In this document: piece by piece, positions 14,256 through 26,161 of the stretch | Layout: each line of letters starts with the position of its first letter | How positions within the stretch are numbered: the first letter of the stretch is position 1 | Assembly (NCBI GenBank): GCA_032358165.1 | Contig: JAALGY010000033.1 | Coordinates: 2,418,001-2,482,000 of the forward strand | DNA from: Diplosphaera chodatii | Lineage: Eukaryota; Chlorophyta; Trebouxiophyceae; Prasiolales; Stichococcaceae | Direction: 5' to 3' | DNA: 64,000 nucleotides | Notes under the pieces: generated by a model | Told to the model about the DNA's origin: nothing | Seen by the model: the letters and a program-made list of their open reading frames with translations, nothing else | Database searches by the model: none | Position numbers and translations under genes: made by a program

Positions 14256-15320
14256 ATGGTTGTGCGCCTGCAGCTTCACCACAAGCTCCGTCGCGACCCC
14301 AACTGGCACCCGAGCGCCTGTAACATCTGCGGCCAGGCAAGCCTGCACTGCTGCAACATGTCCTGTTGTGTCCTGTGGGATTGTTCCAGGCTCATTCTCC
14401 TCTGCAACATCACTCCACGCTGTCGTCATCCACTTGCTGCAGCTTGGGCACCAGGCGGTGAACTGCACGAATGGCACCATCAACTGGAAGCAGATTTACG
14501 GCGACGATGCATTCCGGCTCAAAAGGCCCATCTACGAGTCTGACTACCGAGCGCTGAAGAAGTCCAAGCAGGTGGACCTGGTGGACCTTGAGAAGCGGGC
14601 TCGGCAGTATGCCAAGGTGTGTGGCTTAGGACCCGTACAGAAAAGTCTGTATATTTGTGACGAGTCTGAACGGGGCAGGACAGGCCGTGTCTACATGCGG
14701 CGCGTGTCGCTGCAAGCACAGCAGCACTGAGCACGGCGTCCTCATCAGGATGACTAGCTGTACACAAACATGCAGATGCGGGCAGAGTCGATGGGCATCG
14801 ACTATGCTGGCATGACAGAGCGGGCTGCACAGATGCTGAAAGATGCGCAGGACAGCGGCGCAGCGGCTGCCACAGCTCCCGCAGCTGCAGCGGACGAGAC
14901 TGCAGCAGCAGGTGCGGGCATGTTCCAAAGCATGAGCAGGCTGCTGGCCTGGCTCACATGTTTGTAGGTCTGCCAGTGCAGGTCAGATACATGGCGCAAT
15001 GCCGGCCTGCTCTTCAAGTGTTGGCCCCGAGGATGTCTGTGCAGGCGCCAAGCCCTCGGCGGATGGTGCAGCGGAGGGTGCGCCGGCGGCTGCAAAGCCG
15101 AAGGTGGAGGAGGTCGATGCGCCGCTGCCGCCCGGTTGGGCGAGGGCGAAGGACCAGCAGGGCCGCACCTACTACTGGCACACGCAGGTCCGTGCATTGG
15201 CGCATCTGACCACCCCACCTGCTGGAAGCGTGCATCTCCACTGCACCGCAGCTGTACTCACGACATGTTCTGGTCTCTACGCTGCAGACGAAGGCCGTGC
15301 AGTGGCAGCCGCCAAAGTAG
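14256..15320 (+). CDS. CCHC zinc-knuckle and WW domain protein
   Basis: Likely an RNA-binding or pre-mRNA-processing factor: a CCHC knuckle usually contacts RNA and a WW domain binds proline-rich partners. Exons 14256-14336, 14443-14616, 14758-14911, 15045-15187 and 15288-15320 give 194 residues. The knuckle CNICGQLGHQAVNC starts at about residue 22 and is split by a GC-AG intron (CAG then GCAAGC at 14337). It is followed by NGTINWKQIYG, a charged helical region (KKSKQVDLVDLEKRARQYAK), an Ala-rich linker, and a C-terminal WW domain from LPPGWARAKDQQGRTYYWHT to VQWQPPK, where the chain ends. The WW domain has both tryptophans and the Tyr pair. I do not recognise an established family for the whole architecture. 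Start is the first ATG of the frame. Confidence 0.8.
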
Positions 15321-16090
15321 TGTTGGGTGCTGATGAAGCTTTGTGTTGCTCCCTACCTTGAATCATCACCGGCGCCTGGTATAGCATGGCAGACAATGGG
15401 ACCACAGTTTGAGCGCACGAGCAAGTTGGCGCTGGATGAAGCGAGGAGGCAATGTTTTGTTGTCGCCTGTCTTTTTCACCCGTTGCCACCAACCAACGTG
15501 ACTTGTCAGAAGTATATGGACACACAGATGATAAATGAACGAAACAAAATTGAGGTGGAACTTGGGTGACACGCCATCCTGATGCCATTGCTGGCAGTGC
15601 GGGCTGCATCGCCCGCTGACGTGAACCCCACAACAATCTGCTGAACCCCACCTCTGTGCCAAGGAAGACATGTCATCCTGATGCCATTGCTGGCAGTGCG
15701 GGCAAGCCCGCTGACATGATCTTTCATGCACCTGCTGAACCCCAACAGGAACTGCGGGAACACATGCCCTCTATATGCCATGCTCACTATGCGCGCTGGC
15801 AAAGCCAACGAACATGAGTCACCTGTTGTGTTCACTACAGCCCAGTAGTGGACCTATGCCATCCTGATGCCATGATTGGCAGAGCACGCTGCGCAGCCTG
15901 CTGACATAAGCCACTGAGTCTGGTGCAACCCCTTGCAGGTGGGTGCAACATGCCATCCTGATGCCATCGCTGGCAGAGTAGGCTGAACGCCCACTGGCAT
16001 GCGCCCCCAAAGCACCCGCAGCATCCCTCTCACACTGATCTAGCAACCGCCATGTTGATGACAACACCCACATGCACGTTGCATTTGCAT
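15321..16090. other. Convergent intergenic region
   Basis: Lies between the 3' ends of the CCHC/WW gene (+) and the CCCH gene (-). It is dominated by a degenerate tandem repeat (15573-15990, separate entry). The repeat causes open frames on both strands that repeat the same short peptide, and I do not consider them genes. Confidence 0.6.
15573..15990. repeat. Degenerate ~95-bp minisatellite, about five units
   Basis: A core close to GCCATCCTGATGCCATTGCT followed by GGCAG recurs at about 15573, 15672, 15858 and 15952, with a strongly decayed copy near 15768, so the spacing is 93-99 bases. Each unit also carries a small inverted repeat (GCGGGC ... GCCCGC) in the better-preserved copies at 15599-15617 and 15699-15711. 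The units sit between two convergent genes. Confidence 0.8.
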
Positions 16091-18510
16091 TCAACCCTGA
16101 TGGCCGCCGCTCTGGCTGGCAGCTGAGCAATAGGAGCCGTCCGAGCTCTCCACCTCCAGACGGTCCATCTCGTCTGCCACAGCATCTGTCGTGGCGGCGT
16201 TTGGTGCAGCCTGTGCAGCAGGCGGCTCAGGTGTGGATGCCAGCTGTGGCAGAGCCGCAGCAGCTTCTGCCTGCCGCCGCAGCATGTTAGACGTGGTCGC
16301 TGGCGCTGACGGCGCGCTTGGTGAGTCCGTGAGGGTTGCCGAGCCAGGAGCCGCCGCCACATCGCTGCTGACTGCCAGAGCGTCGCTCGATGCACTGAGG
16401 GCTGCTGGCGGCGCCCCAACAAAGGCAAGGGGGCCATCAGCCCCCGGCTCGTCGCCCTCAGACACCGCAGGTGTTGGGTGTGTCGTCTTGGGGCTCAGTT
16501 CTTGGGTTGTCGCCGCGGCTGGCGGCTGTGCAGCGGGGTCAGCCACCGGCCCGCCAGCGCTTAGGTCGGCAGCCAAGCTCGACTCCTCAGCGGGCAGCAG
16601 TGCGGCCACCGCCAGCTGCCTGACGTCCAGCTCGGTGGCAGGCCCGGCAGCACCTTCACTATCAGTGATCATGCCGCCTGCGGCGGGCAGGTCCCCAAAC
16701 AGCACTGGCTGCTCTACCGCCTCGTGGACAATGATGTCGTCACCGCCGGGCAGCAGCACAGGTGCCGGCAGCACGACTGGAGGCGAGGGCATCGGCTGCG
16801 CAGCTGGCTGTGGCAGCGGCAGGCTGGCATCGCCTCCGCGGCCGCCTCGGCCCCCGTAGCTGAGGCGGCTGCGCCGGCGCGTCGAGCCACCCTGCAGTCA
16901 GCACAGCATGCCAGTTCACACGTGCACTCATCACACTGTACACACTGAGGGCACCGGACCACACCGTTGCTCACCTGCGGCAGGGTCTGATCTTCGAAGC
17001 TTGGGACGCTTGAGAGGGAGCGGGTTGACAGCATTGCCATGCCTGGGCTCCTCTCAGAATACCCTGCACGATATGCCAAGCAAATCAGGTCGGCATGCCA
17101 TACGTCCCAGGCAGGCACAGGCACCCGCATTGCATGATGCGCACCAGAGGTGGAGCGCAGGAGTGGAGGCGGCGGCAATGCCGGCAGGTACGGCATCACG
17201 CCCGGCTGCGGATACATGTAGGGGGCCTGGGACACCATCTGCCACTGGTGGCCCTGTGGCTCCGGATGGTGGTACCTGCAGGGAACAGGCGTTGCTGATG
17301 AGGTCTGTCATGATGTGGATCACTGGGAAGCAATGACAGTCTCGAGATCAACCGCTTGCAGCCACAAAGCATCAACACGCACTTGCAGCTGGCCCCAAAG
17401 CCGCAGCGCATGTGCTTGGTGTAGAACTGGCACTCAGGCTGGCCTGCATATACAGCATCATGACAGTCAGACCAGCTTGTCGCTTTAACCTCGAATGGCA
17501 AAGCGCAGTGCCAAGCCCCACACATAAGCTGCCATCCCAAAGCACTTGTGTTTCCATGGAAAGGTGTGATCGCAAGTTGGCAGTGCACCTGGCCTGAGCG
17601 GCAGGCCCAGGGAGTTCAGCATTGCCATGGATGTGGTCGGTGACGCGTGCTGGAACTTGCACCTGCACATGGCATTGACTGGTGGGCAGTCTGATCGCCG
17701 TCATCAACAGGACGCTCAACAGGACGCTCAGGTGGTGCCGTACAGCAGGAGCAGCAGGTGAGCTCAACAGGAAGGCGGCGCGCACCTGCTGCCATACGCG
17801 CACGTGCCGGTGCGCAGAAAGAATGCACAGGGCGCATGTGCGTTGCTGTCGTCCTTCTGCTGCTGCGGCGGCGGCACCGCTGGCGCCTCCGATGTGTCCG
17901 GCAGGTCATCGGTGGCCGCCGATGTGGACCGCTGCTGGTCCGTCACGTCATCTGACAGCGAGCGCACGGTGGAGCCGGTGCTGCCGCGCTTGACGCTGCT
18001 GGTGCTGCTGCTGCGCACGCCGTTGCCGGGGATGAGGAACCTGCCGCGGGGCGTCGGCGCCCGCTCCGGCTGGAAGCGCGGCGCGGGCACAGGGCTCTGC
18101 ATCGGCAGGGGCACCATGCCCGCGGGCATCAGCCCGGGCGGCCGCATCAGCGGCCTGGGCTGCGGGTAGCCGTGCTGCGCCTGCTGCAGCTCGACGACGC
18201 CGTGCACCGCGCCCGGGGGAGGCCCAACATACTGGGGAGGGCCGTACCAGACGTGCTGCGGGTAGCCTGGCGCCTGGAACGGCGGCACGGCGGCGGGGTA
18301 TGGCTGCCCGGGGGCCGGCTGCCGGTGGTGCTGCTGGGGCTGCGGTGGGTAGCCATAATACGGCTGTTGTGGGTAGTAGTACATGGGCGGCGCTGTCGTC
18401 GCAGGGGGCCCGCCCAGCTGCTGCCCGCGCCGGTGGGGATCGCCGAAGGAGCTGCTGCGCTCCATGACGCCGGCGATGTCGATGATTACCGGACCAGAGG
18501 CCACGACCAT
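16091..18510 (-). CDS. Two-finger CCCH zinc finger protein
   Basis: Probable RNA-binding regulator. Minus-strand exons 18510-17786, 17662-17589, 17443-17383, 17275-17145, 17063-16975 and 16891-16091 give 626 residues in unbroken phase. The N-terminal 200 residues are Pro/Tyr/Gln-rich (PPMYYYPQQPYYGYPPQPQQ). Finger 1, C-x8-C-x5-C-x3-H, runs CAFFLRTGTCAYGSRCKFQH across the exon 1/2 junction; finger 2, CQFYTKHMRCGFGASCKYHH, crosses the exon 3/4 junction. The spacing is that of plant ZFN-type CCCH proteins, which usually carry five fingers; only two are present here. Segments with an RRRSRLSYGGRGGRGG motif and a long acidic, Ala/Ser/Pro-rich C-terminus follow. The frame is open 5' of the chosen ATG for about 80 bases; a downstream ATG at about 18465 (MERSSSF) is an alternative start. 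Confidence 0.85.
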
Positions 18511-19427
18511 GGGGGCGACTAGCAGTCCCGCCGCGGCAGCATCGCGAGCACCGCGAGACTGGCTGCTGTATCTGGCCGGTCGCCTGAGCGCAAGATGTCA
18601 CAGCAATGTGCGCCTGCTACGACCGGAACAGCTGCTGGATCGCCCCGGCTGCACCTGCCCCTTCAACACAACCGCACCTACCCTGAGTGTTAGGTTTTGT
18701 TGCGGCCACACGATCAGGGAACCGCCGTTTGGTGTTGACACGTCCCAAAACTCCACGACCAGCGCAGCTGGCGGGCCGCGCGCAGCCGGTATGGCAACTG
18801 TGCGCATCCACGTCGGCCTGGGACTCCGAGTCGCAAACAGCTGGCGAAACTGACTGACGATGACGTTATATAACGTGGCTGTTGTAATGCACAGAGCTTC
18901 TTCAACAATACTGCGACACCCTCCGCCCCGAAGCGCCTTCGGAAGCAGCTCAAGCATCACAGGCTCATGGCTGGACGTGATATGGCACAGTCCCGGGGCT
19001 CACCTGCCATGCAGCGTGCTTGTGAGATCGGCAGAAAAGCACCCCATACTGATCGCAAAACCTACAAGCGACCTAACGGCACACCGTCGCCTGCCCTGCA
19101 GCAAACTGCAGGGGTCCGACACTGCTCCTGGGTGTGCACGACAACACAACAGCTGCCATTCGCAGCGTGCATAACTTTCATCAAGGACATCTTGAGGAGG
19201 TTGCAATCACTTGGACGGCATGGTGCTGCAGTAAATTGACGCCTTGATTCGCAAACTTTCGGCCCCGAGATCGGCCTTGCAGTCCACCTTCGGAGCACGC
19301 CTAGAACGGCATGTGTTGGGGAGGCCATGACATGCGGTAATAACCTGCTTGACACCCTCAGTTGACATCAGGAGTTGTTCGCCTGGAGCACTGAGCGCAC
19401 CGCCATCCTGCTTCAAGCGCTGCCAAT
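18511..19427. promoter_or_regulatory. Divergent intergenic region, CCCH / SCYL2
   Basis: About 920 bases between genes pointing away from each other; both promoters should be here. A 120-codon minus-strand open frame inside it is listed separately. No clear core-promoter motif recognised. Confidence 0.4.
18598..18957 (-). other. Open frame of unknown status, 119 residues
   Basis: ATG at 18957 to a stop at 18598, upstream of the CCCH gene and on the same strand. The peptide has an ordinary composition (MLELLPKALRGGGCRSIVEE at its start, AALVVEFWDVSTP in the middle) and a Gln-rich end. I recognise no family. It could be a short gene, part of an upstream exon of the CCCH gene, or chance; no splice join into the CCCH frame was found. 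Confidence 0.2.
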
Positions 19428-22400
19428 ATGAATTTCAAGTCTCTGAAAGCCGCTCTTGGCCAGGTGCGACATGATTGATCTGAATGTGTAGAGACCAGCG
19501 CTTGTCGGTTGTGTTGGGTTGATGTGTCGCTGCGCTACATGACAAGCAGTGGCATGTTTGCAGGCGGTACAGCAGGGCGCCACCTATGCCAAGGACCTGT
19601 CCTCTCAGGTGACGCATTGCAACTGCTTCAACCATGCTTGCAAGCTCGGTCGGCGTCAGGCTGTTTGTGCACTGCGGGTTTTCACGGAGTTTCATTCGAA
19701 GCGGATCACACACTCGATGGCGCGGCGACAGTGTTGGTGCGGTCGGGCAGGTGGTGGGCGCCAAGGTGCTCCGCGACTACCACGTCGGTGCGCAGGTGGC
19801 CAGCGCAGGGCCGGGCTGCCTGTGGAAGATTCACACGGCGCGCTGCAAGCGAGAGGGCGCCGCCAACGCCCTTGTGAGCGTGTGGTTCCTGGACAAGCGG
19901 CCGCCGGAAGACGTGCGCCATGGCGCGGAAGCCTGGGACGACTTCCTGGAGCTGTGCCGCAAGTGAGCCATGCCCCATCAACATCGCAACACCGCACCAC
20001 AGGCACATGTGAGGGCATGGAGTGGCAGCCATCTGCGGCACACTGTACCGACTCCGTGATGTAATTGTGCTGGCCATCTGCAGGGACGCAGCCAACCTCA
20101 CGCGGCTGAAACACCCAGGTGCGCTGCTGATCTTGGCGTGCTGCGGGTCCTCGTACTGCAAGGTGCAGCGGATGCGCACGCCTGTCTACTACGAGGTGCT
20201 GCAAGCCTGAGCCACGCTGGTTCTTGCAACCTATAGGCGTAGTCAAGCTGGTGGAGCCTTTTGAGGAGACACGGCACCAGGTGCGTCTGCAGCGGCTCAA
20301 CAGACGACATTAGCCGACAAATGTGCAGCAGACTGCCAGGTGCATGAGCTCGTTGTGAGGGAGATCTTCCGCCTGTGCAGCTGGTTTTGGTCACGGAGCC
20401 GATCATACTGTCGCTTGCCAATGTGCTCAATGAGTATGACCGGCTGCCGCCGGCAGTGGCGGCGCAGCACCGCGACCTCAAGATGTCGGAGCTGGAGCGC
20501 AAGCACGGCCTCTTGCAGGTTACACTCGTATCAAAGAGATGGCAGCCTACTGTCACCATGCTGTATCGTGCATGATGTAGAAATGGGCAATTTCATCGAT
20601 TGCATCTCATGCATGTTCAGGTACCTGCACCCGCCTGCTGCAGCTGAAAACAATGCTGAGCGTGTGCGCTGTGCATGCAGGTGTCAGACACGCTGCACTT
20701 CCTGCACGCGGAGGCGAACCTGGTGCACTGCTCGCTCAGCCCCGAGGCGGTGATGCTGACGGCTGCGGGCGCCTGGAAGCTGGCCTCCCTGGGCCACTGC
20801 GTCCAGGTGCATGCGTCGGCACACTCCCAGTCAACATCAGCATGTTCCACCGCGCCAGCAGCTTATCGACTGAACGCCTTGAGGCTGTGCACACTGGGTG
20901 GCATCTGTGGCCCGCCCGCCGACGCAGCCGAGGCCAAGCAGCCCACACGCTCTGGCTGCACCCACAAACAGGTGCAGTATACGGTGGACGAGGCAGCCGG
21001 GCGCACCTTTGACTACGTCGAGGGCGGCGCTGCGGCACGGCTGGTGGCGCCACCGCTGAGCTATGTGGCACCAGAGCTCATTGCCAGCAACGGCGCATCT
21101 GCACCGCCACCACTTTCGCCTGCGTCCGACATGTTCTCACTGGGTATGGCACAGATCATGCCGTGCTGTGGCCACGTCACCTGCTGAAAAGCTCTGGCTG
21201 CCTGTGGAGCAGTAGTGCTGGTGATCTGCCATGGTGGGCCCAGCACATCAGAATGCTCGAGGCCGTGCAACAGCTGTAATGCAAGCTATCTGGGTGCATT
21301 GCAGGCTGCATAGCATATGAGCTGCTGGCACAGAAGCCCTTCATGCCACCGCGCTGCAGCGTGACAGATCATCAGGTGAGGTTCACTGCTTCTGGATCGC
21401 TGTCAGGTCGTTTGCTGGCCTCAACGTGCAGTATGTGTCGTGTATCGCTGAAGTGCTGGAACGTGCTTCACGATGTAGCTTCTAGGGTGTCATATGCCAT
21501 GTGGCATGTTGCTGCAGAAAGTATTGATTTTCAACCCCTGCAAATCACCAGGCACGGGTCGCGGGATTGGCGTTCATGGATCTTTCGCCTGTCAACGTCG
21601 GCTTCCAGACCGTGCTGAAGCAGATGCTGAGCGGCACCGCCTCCATCCGCCCCTCCGCCACCGCTTTCCAGGGCGCCACCTACTTCCAGGCAAGACCTCT
21701 TCGTCTGAGCAGACGAGCCATAGGCCACTGTCCTCCTGGCTGTCTGCTGACAACAGCAACGACTTGAGGCCTCCAGGTGGTGGCGGCCACCTCGCATCGT
21801 GTATCCTGCCGTTGTGCTGCCAGGGTCATGCGTTCACGACATCCCAGGAGTCTGCTGCCTTGACTGGCGGCGCGCAGCATGCATGTGTGCCCGACCATGG
21901 TGGCAACACCCATCGACAGAGACTTCGACCCGAGCGCACTGAGCGCCCTGGCGGTGCGCGCAGGACGATGTGCTGGTGCGGGCGCTGCGCTTCCTGGACA
22001 ACCTGCTGCAGCGTGACAACCTCCAGAAGGCGGCCTTCCTGAAGGACGCCCAGAAGTTCTGGCCGCGCCTGGACATGCGGGTGCTGCGCTACGCGGTGGG
22101 TCATCTCCTTGCCTACTATCACATCTGGGCACTTCCGCCTGGGCGCTCGTTGGGAAGCAGCGAGCGGCTGTGCAGGCAGGTGCCCTGCGCTCCTGCGCAC
22201 TTGGCCAATCCTCACTTCCCAGGTCGATGCTGGTGTGCGTGTGCGAGTCGCCCTGCTCTTTGCGCCCGCAGGTGCTGCCGCCGCTGCTGACGGAGCTGCG
22301 CAACGAGGCGCTGCAGGCGCTGGTGCTGCCGCTGGTGCTGGGCATCATCCCGCAGCAGGACGAGGCCGACTTCATGGACTGGACCCTGCCCTCGCTGCTG

Positions 22401-24463
22401 CCCATCGCCACCTCCGCCAAGGTGGGGCGCCCGCACAGCCTGTCGCCCACCCTTTGAGAAAGGAGGCCACAGGCACCGGGGTACACTCTGCACTTACGCA
22501 GCACCTGCCTCTGCCTTGCCTCTGCAGGGTTGTTGCTTGTCTACCAATGGTGGAGGTTGCCACAGGAGTACCTTCGTCGTCATGGTGCAGGGCGAGGCGC
22601 TGCTGGTGTTCACCCGCAACGCCGCGCTGCTGGCGACGTCCATGCCGCAGGAGGCAGTCAAGAGGCTCATCGTCCCGCTGCTTGTCCGCGCCGCCGACCA
22701 GGGTGGGGCTGCTATGCGTGTCACATATGCGTGCGGCGCATGGAGCAACGCTTGCCCCGGAACATCCAGATACCTGCCGTTCTGCAAGCCGCTCGATGAT
22801 CTCCACCATGCTGCAGGTGACGCACAGACGCAGGAGGAGATGGTGAAGGCTGTGCCGATGCTCGCTGAGATCGTGGCTTACGAAGATCTGAAGGTGGTCA
22901 CCAATGCATCTGTTGTGCAAGCTGCGCAGCTGGCGATGCTGCGCCATCTGCCTCGTCAGTACATCACTTCTGCATGATCAAAAGGGAAGCAAGCACCAGT
23001 CACTTGTGGCCAATATCACCTTGACAGGCGGAGCTGCTGCCGCGGGTGTGTGGGCTGTGCCTGAGCACGACCAGCGCGGGGGTGCGCACGGGCGCGCTGC
23101 TCGCGATGGGCAAGCTGCTGCCTTCCATCGAGGTTGACGAGGCCAGGAAGATGATGGCCATCTGCGGCAAGGTACGGCTCATGTGTTTCTGCCTGTGCCC
23201 TTGCCAGTGTAGCTACGTTTACTGCTGACTTGGTCCAATGGCAGTGCACAAGTTTCGTGCAATGCTACAGCGAAAGCACAGCTCTCAGTGCACCGCCGTC
23301 AACCCCCGCAGGTCATCAGCATCGATCACACGCCCGGCACCACGATGTGCGTCATCGGGCTGGGCTCCGCGGTGGCCAAGCAGTTTGGCACGCAGGAGGG
23401 GGCGCGCAGCGCACTCCCAGTGATGACGCCCTGCCTCGCTGTGGCGGAGCTCACACCACAGCAGTACACAACAGCCATGCGGTGCGGTTGTCAGGGCGGC
23501 GGCACGATCGTGCCAATTGGGCCAGGCCGTGACCAGCTGCATGCCTTTGATCGCATACTGCACCGTCTCTTAGGCCTGAGCCGAATGGGCGTCTGAACCG
23601 TATCCGCAGGTCGGTGCGGGACATCCTGGCGGCCCTGGATGCGGGGCGCAGCAGCGGCAGCGGCGCCGGCGGCGCTGCAAGCAGCAAGGCCTCCTCCAGC
23701 AGCAGCATCACCGGCCTGGACGCCCTGCCGGTGCCGTCTGGCGTCGAGGCAGGCAGAGGCGGCTCGGCCTCGTCCTCGCCCCGGCCTGCGTATGAGCCCG
23801 CAAAGATCGCGCCGGCAGCCACATCCAAGCTGGCCCCGCCGGCAAAGGCAGCCACGCTGGTGCGTTGAGTCTGTCACTGTCCATGCCAATCAACATGCAA
23901 GACCTTGCAGGCTCCATCGGTGTACCATAGATGAAGCCATGACCTGTCAAGTGGTTCGCAATCTACAGGCAGATGCCTTCAGCCTGGCAGGGGACGTCAG
24001 TATGCCTGCTGCAGCGGCAACACCCCAGGGTGCAGGCGGAGACACGGACGACATATTCGACTTCAAGCCCATCAATCGTGGTGCGCCCATGCTCTTTACT
24101 TGCATACAATGTCGGGGTATACACCAGGTGTGTGCATGTTGTTGCACAAGTACCACCATGTTCTGAAGTCAGCTGCGCACTTGTGCCGCAGGTGGCACAC
24201 CAGGCGCATCAGGCAGCAGCATGTCAGGCGGCAGGCCAGGTGGCTCGTCAGGCAGCACGAGCAGCCAGCCCAGACGGCAGCCCACGATGGGTCAGGCGCC
24301 AGTGATGGGTCAGGCGCCTGGGGACGACTTTGGGAACTTTGGCACATTTTCGGGTGCTCCGCCGCCGCGGCCGCAGCAGCATGCAGCCCTCAGCCAGCCC
24401 TTCCCAGCTCCCTCAGCAGCCCCCAAGCAGCAACAATCCTCGGGCTTCGACTCCCTCATTTGA
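19428..24463 (+). CDS. SCYL2: SCY1-like pseudokinase (SCYL2 / CVAK104 type)
   Basis: Clathrin-associated pseudokinase of the trans-Golgi/endosome route. Nineteen exons: 19428-19463, 19564-19608, 19751-19962, 20084-20118, 20237-20280, 20381-20518, 20681-20806, 20972-21143, 21305-21375, 21552-21689, 21964-22095, 22272-22421, 22591-22702, 22817-22893, 23028-23171, 23312-23481, 23610-23859, 23969-24080 and 24192-24463; 811 residues. The kinase-like domain (about 30-330) is degenerate: SVWFLDKR near the usual VAIK site, VHCSLSPEAV in place of HRD, LGH in place of DFG. The alpha-solenoid contains the SCYL2 hallmark DNLLQRDNLQKAAFLKDAQK and a series of HEAT-like repeats. The Ser/Ala-rich tail ends with DDIFDF and DDFGNFGTF, resembling acidic-Phe motifs used to bind clathrin adaptors. 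The intron after 21689 starts with GC (CAG then GCAAGA). Confidence 0.93.
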
Positions 24464-24674
24464 CAGTCAAGTTGACCATTTTGAATGTGGCAGCATATGT
24501 TTGCCTGCTGTGTGTGCAAACACCTGCAGCTGCTAAGCTTCGGGGTGACGCAACATGCCCACCTGACTCAGCGATGCCAAGTCGTGCTGCAGTTGCTAGT
24601 GTTATATTACAGAGCTTGGTAAGCACAGCAATCCAATGCTTCTGGCACTCCAATGGGTACTGACTTTGACAGCA

Positions 24675-25791
24675 TCACTTCTTCCCGGGGTTCTTCTTGA
24701 GCATGACACCCAGCGCACGCGAAAGCTTGCTCAACACCTGTCCGCTGGGAATGGCCTGCAGGAAGAGGTGCAGGAGAGTGTGATGTTGGTATATTCAGCA
24801 GGTGCATGCACAGAGGAGGTGGGTCATGTTTCAGCCTGCAGAAACCTGCGGCATCCAGCAGCGCACCTTGCCAGACTCGTACTCCTGTATTACTTGCGGC
24901 TTCTCATTGATCAGGTTGGCCAGCTGCGCCTGTGTCAGCTTTTTGGCCAACCGCGCCGACATGATTTGCTTTTTGAGCTCTGACGACACCGTGTCATCTG
25001 CACAGCAACATGGGGTCGCAGGAGGGTCGGAGCCCCGGTACAGCAGACCTAAAACCCAGATTCCAGCAAATTCCAGTACAGTAGACGATGGGCTGCTGCT
25101 GCACAAAAGAGGTACGACACCCGGGCCAGGCACCGCACAGCCTGATCTCAAGGTGCACTCACGCTTCAGCTCCTCTGTTTCCCGATCCAGCTTGGCTGCG
25201 CGCTGCCCCAGAGTGTCCTTTGCATTTTTCGTGGCGTCAACTGCGCAGAATGCACTCCACACCGTGAACACTTGGACTACGTGGGCCAACACCCCTGCTC
25301 TGCTATGCGGTGCGCAACACAGCGCCCACAGCAGCAGAGTGCGGCACAGTGTGCTCACATTTCTTGACAGTGTCCACGGCTGCGCCGCTCCTGAGGGCCT
25401 GTCAGAAAATCACCACCAAGTCAACCATGGCTGCCAAAGCGCAGGAACAGCTCGCTGATTCGCGGATCCACAAGAGTTTCCCATGCGGCGGCACCAGCGT
25501 CAGAGCCAATGCTGCTGAGAAAAAACGCTGAGGTCCGGTGCACAGGGCTGCAGCATCTGTGCCAAGCATACCGCATTGACTGAGGTGCTGGACTGCGTCT
25601 GCGCAGCTGTTGGCCGCTTCTTCCTGATAACGGTTGTCTCCCTGTGAAAGGTGGTGATGCACTGCTCAACGGCACAGCATGCTCACCGTTGCCGACAAGC
25701 GCACCCTCTATTTGCTTCACATGCGTACCAAGCTGGTGGACAGTGCATCTAAGCATGTTGCGAACGGCCCTTACCAGTCCTGGCCCTGCAT
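24675..25791 (-). CDS. MBF1: Multiprotein bridging factor 1
   Basis: Conserved transcriptional coactivator bridging TBP and activators, also linked to ribosome collision control. Minus-strand exons 25791-25775, 25641-25572, 25398-25359, 25240-25163, 24997-24867 and 24755-24675 give 138 residues, the usual family length. The N-terminal MBF1 domain reads MQGQDWETTVIRKKRP and then SVNAALRSGAAVDTVKKFDA; the C-terminal Cro/HTH domain reads KKQIMSARLAKKLTQAQLAN, INEKPQVIQEYESGKAIPSG and LSRALGVMLKKNPGKK at the end. The first exon has only 17 coding bases. The 3' end faces the SCYL2 gene 210 bases away. Confidence 0.95.
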
Positions 25792-26161
25792 TATGTCTGA
25801 TGCTTGCTGCTGCCCTCGGGTGTAAGCAAATGCGGGCTGACCTGCAGGGTGTGAACGCGCTTGCAACGGCGAAAGCAGTGTTCTGCCGTTAGCTGTCGCT
25901 GACCAGAGCTGCAAATGGACGGTTTGCTGCAGATGTGCAGCAGGCCACGCTTTCTGGAAGGCCGCTAGCATGCGCTGGTCAAAGGGTGTGAAAGGCAGGC
26001 AAAGGGGCAGCAGCAGGCAAGCAGAAGGCCTGCCCTTCAGGCTGCTCACGTCATCGCCTTCGAGTTGTGCACTCTTGGTAATCATACCCAACAGTAACCT
26101 AGGTAATGTGTCGACTTGCAGCTGACAGTTACGCACACGCCACCAGTAGTCTGGCTTCTGA
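25792..26161. other. Spacer between MBF1 and the glycoprotein gene
   Basis: About 370 bases between two minus-strand genes: promoter of MBF1 and 3' UTR of the upstream gene. No gene or structured RNA seen. Confidence 0.4.

Noticed and set aside
14094..14483. 130-codon minus-strand frame opposite the CCHC/WW gene
   Set aside because: It is the complement of well-supported exons and shows no family-like sequence; high GC makes such antisense frames common throughout the window.
15573..15990. Regularly spaced repeats as a CRISPR array or a C/D snoRNA cluster
   Set aside because: Units are diverged along their whole length rather than identical repeats with unique spacers, the genome is eukaryotic, and no proper C box (RTGATGA) with paired D box is kept in each unit.
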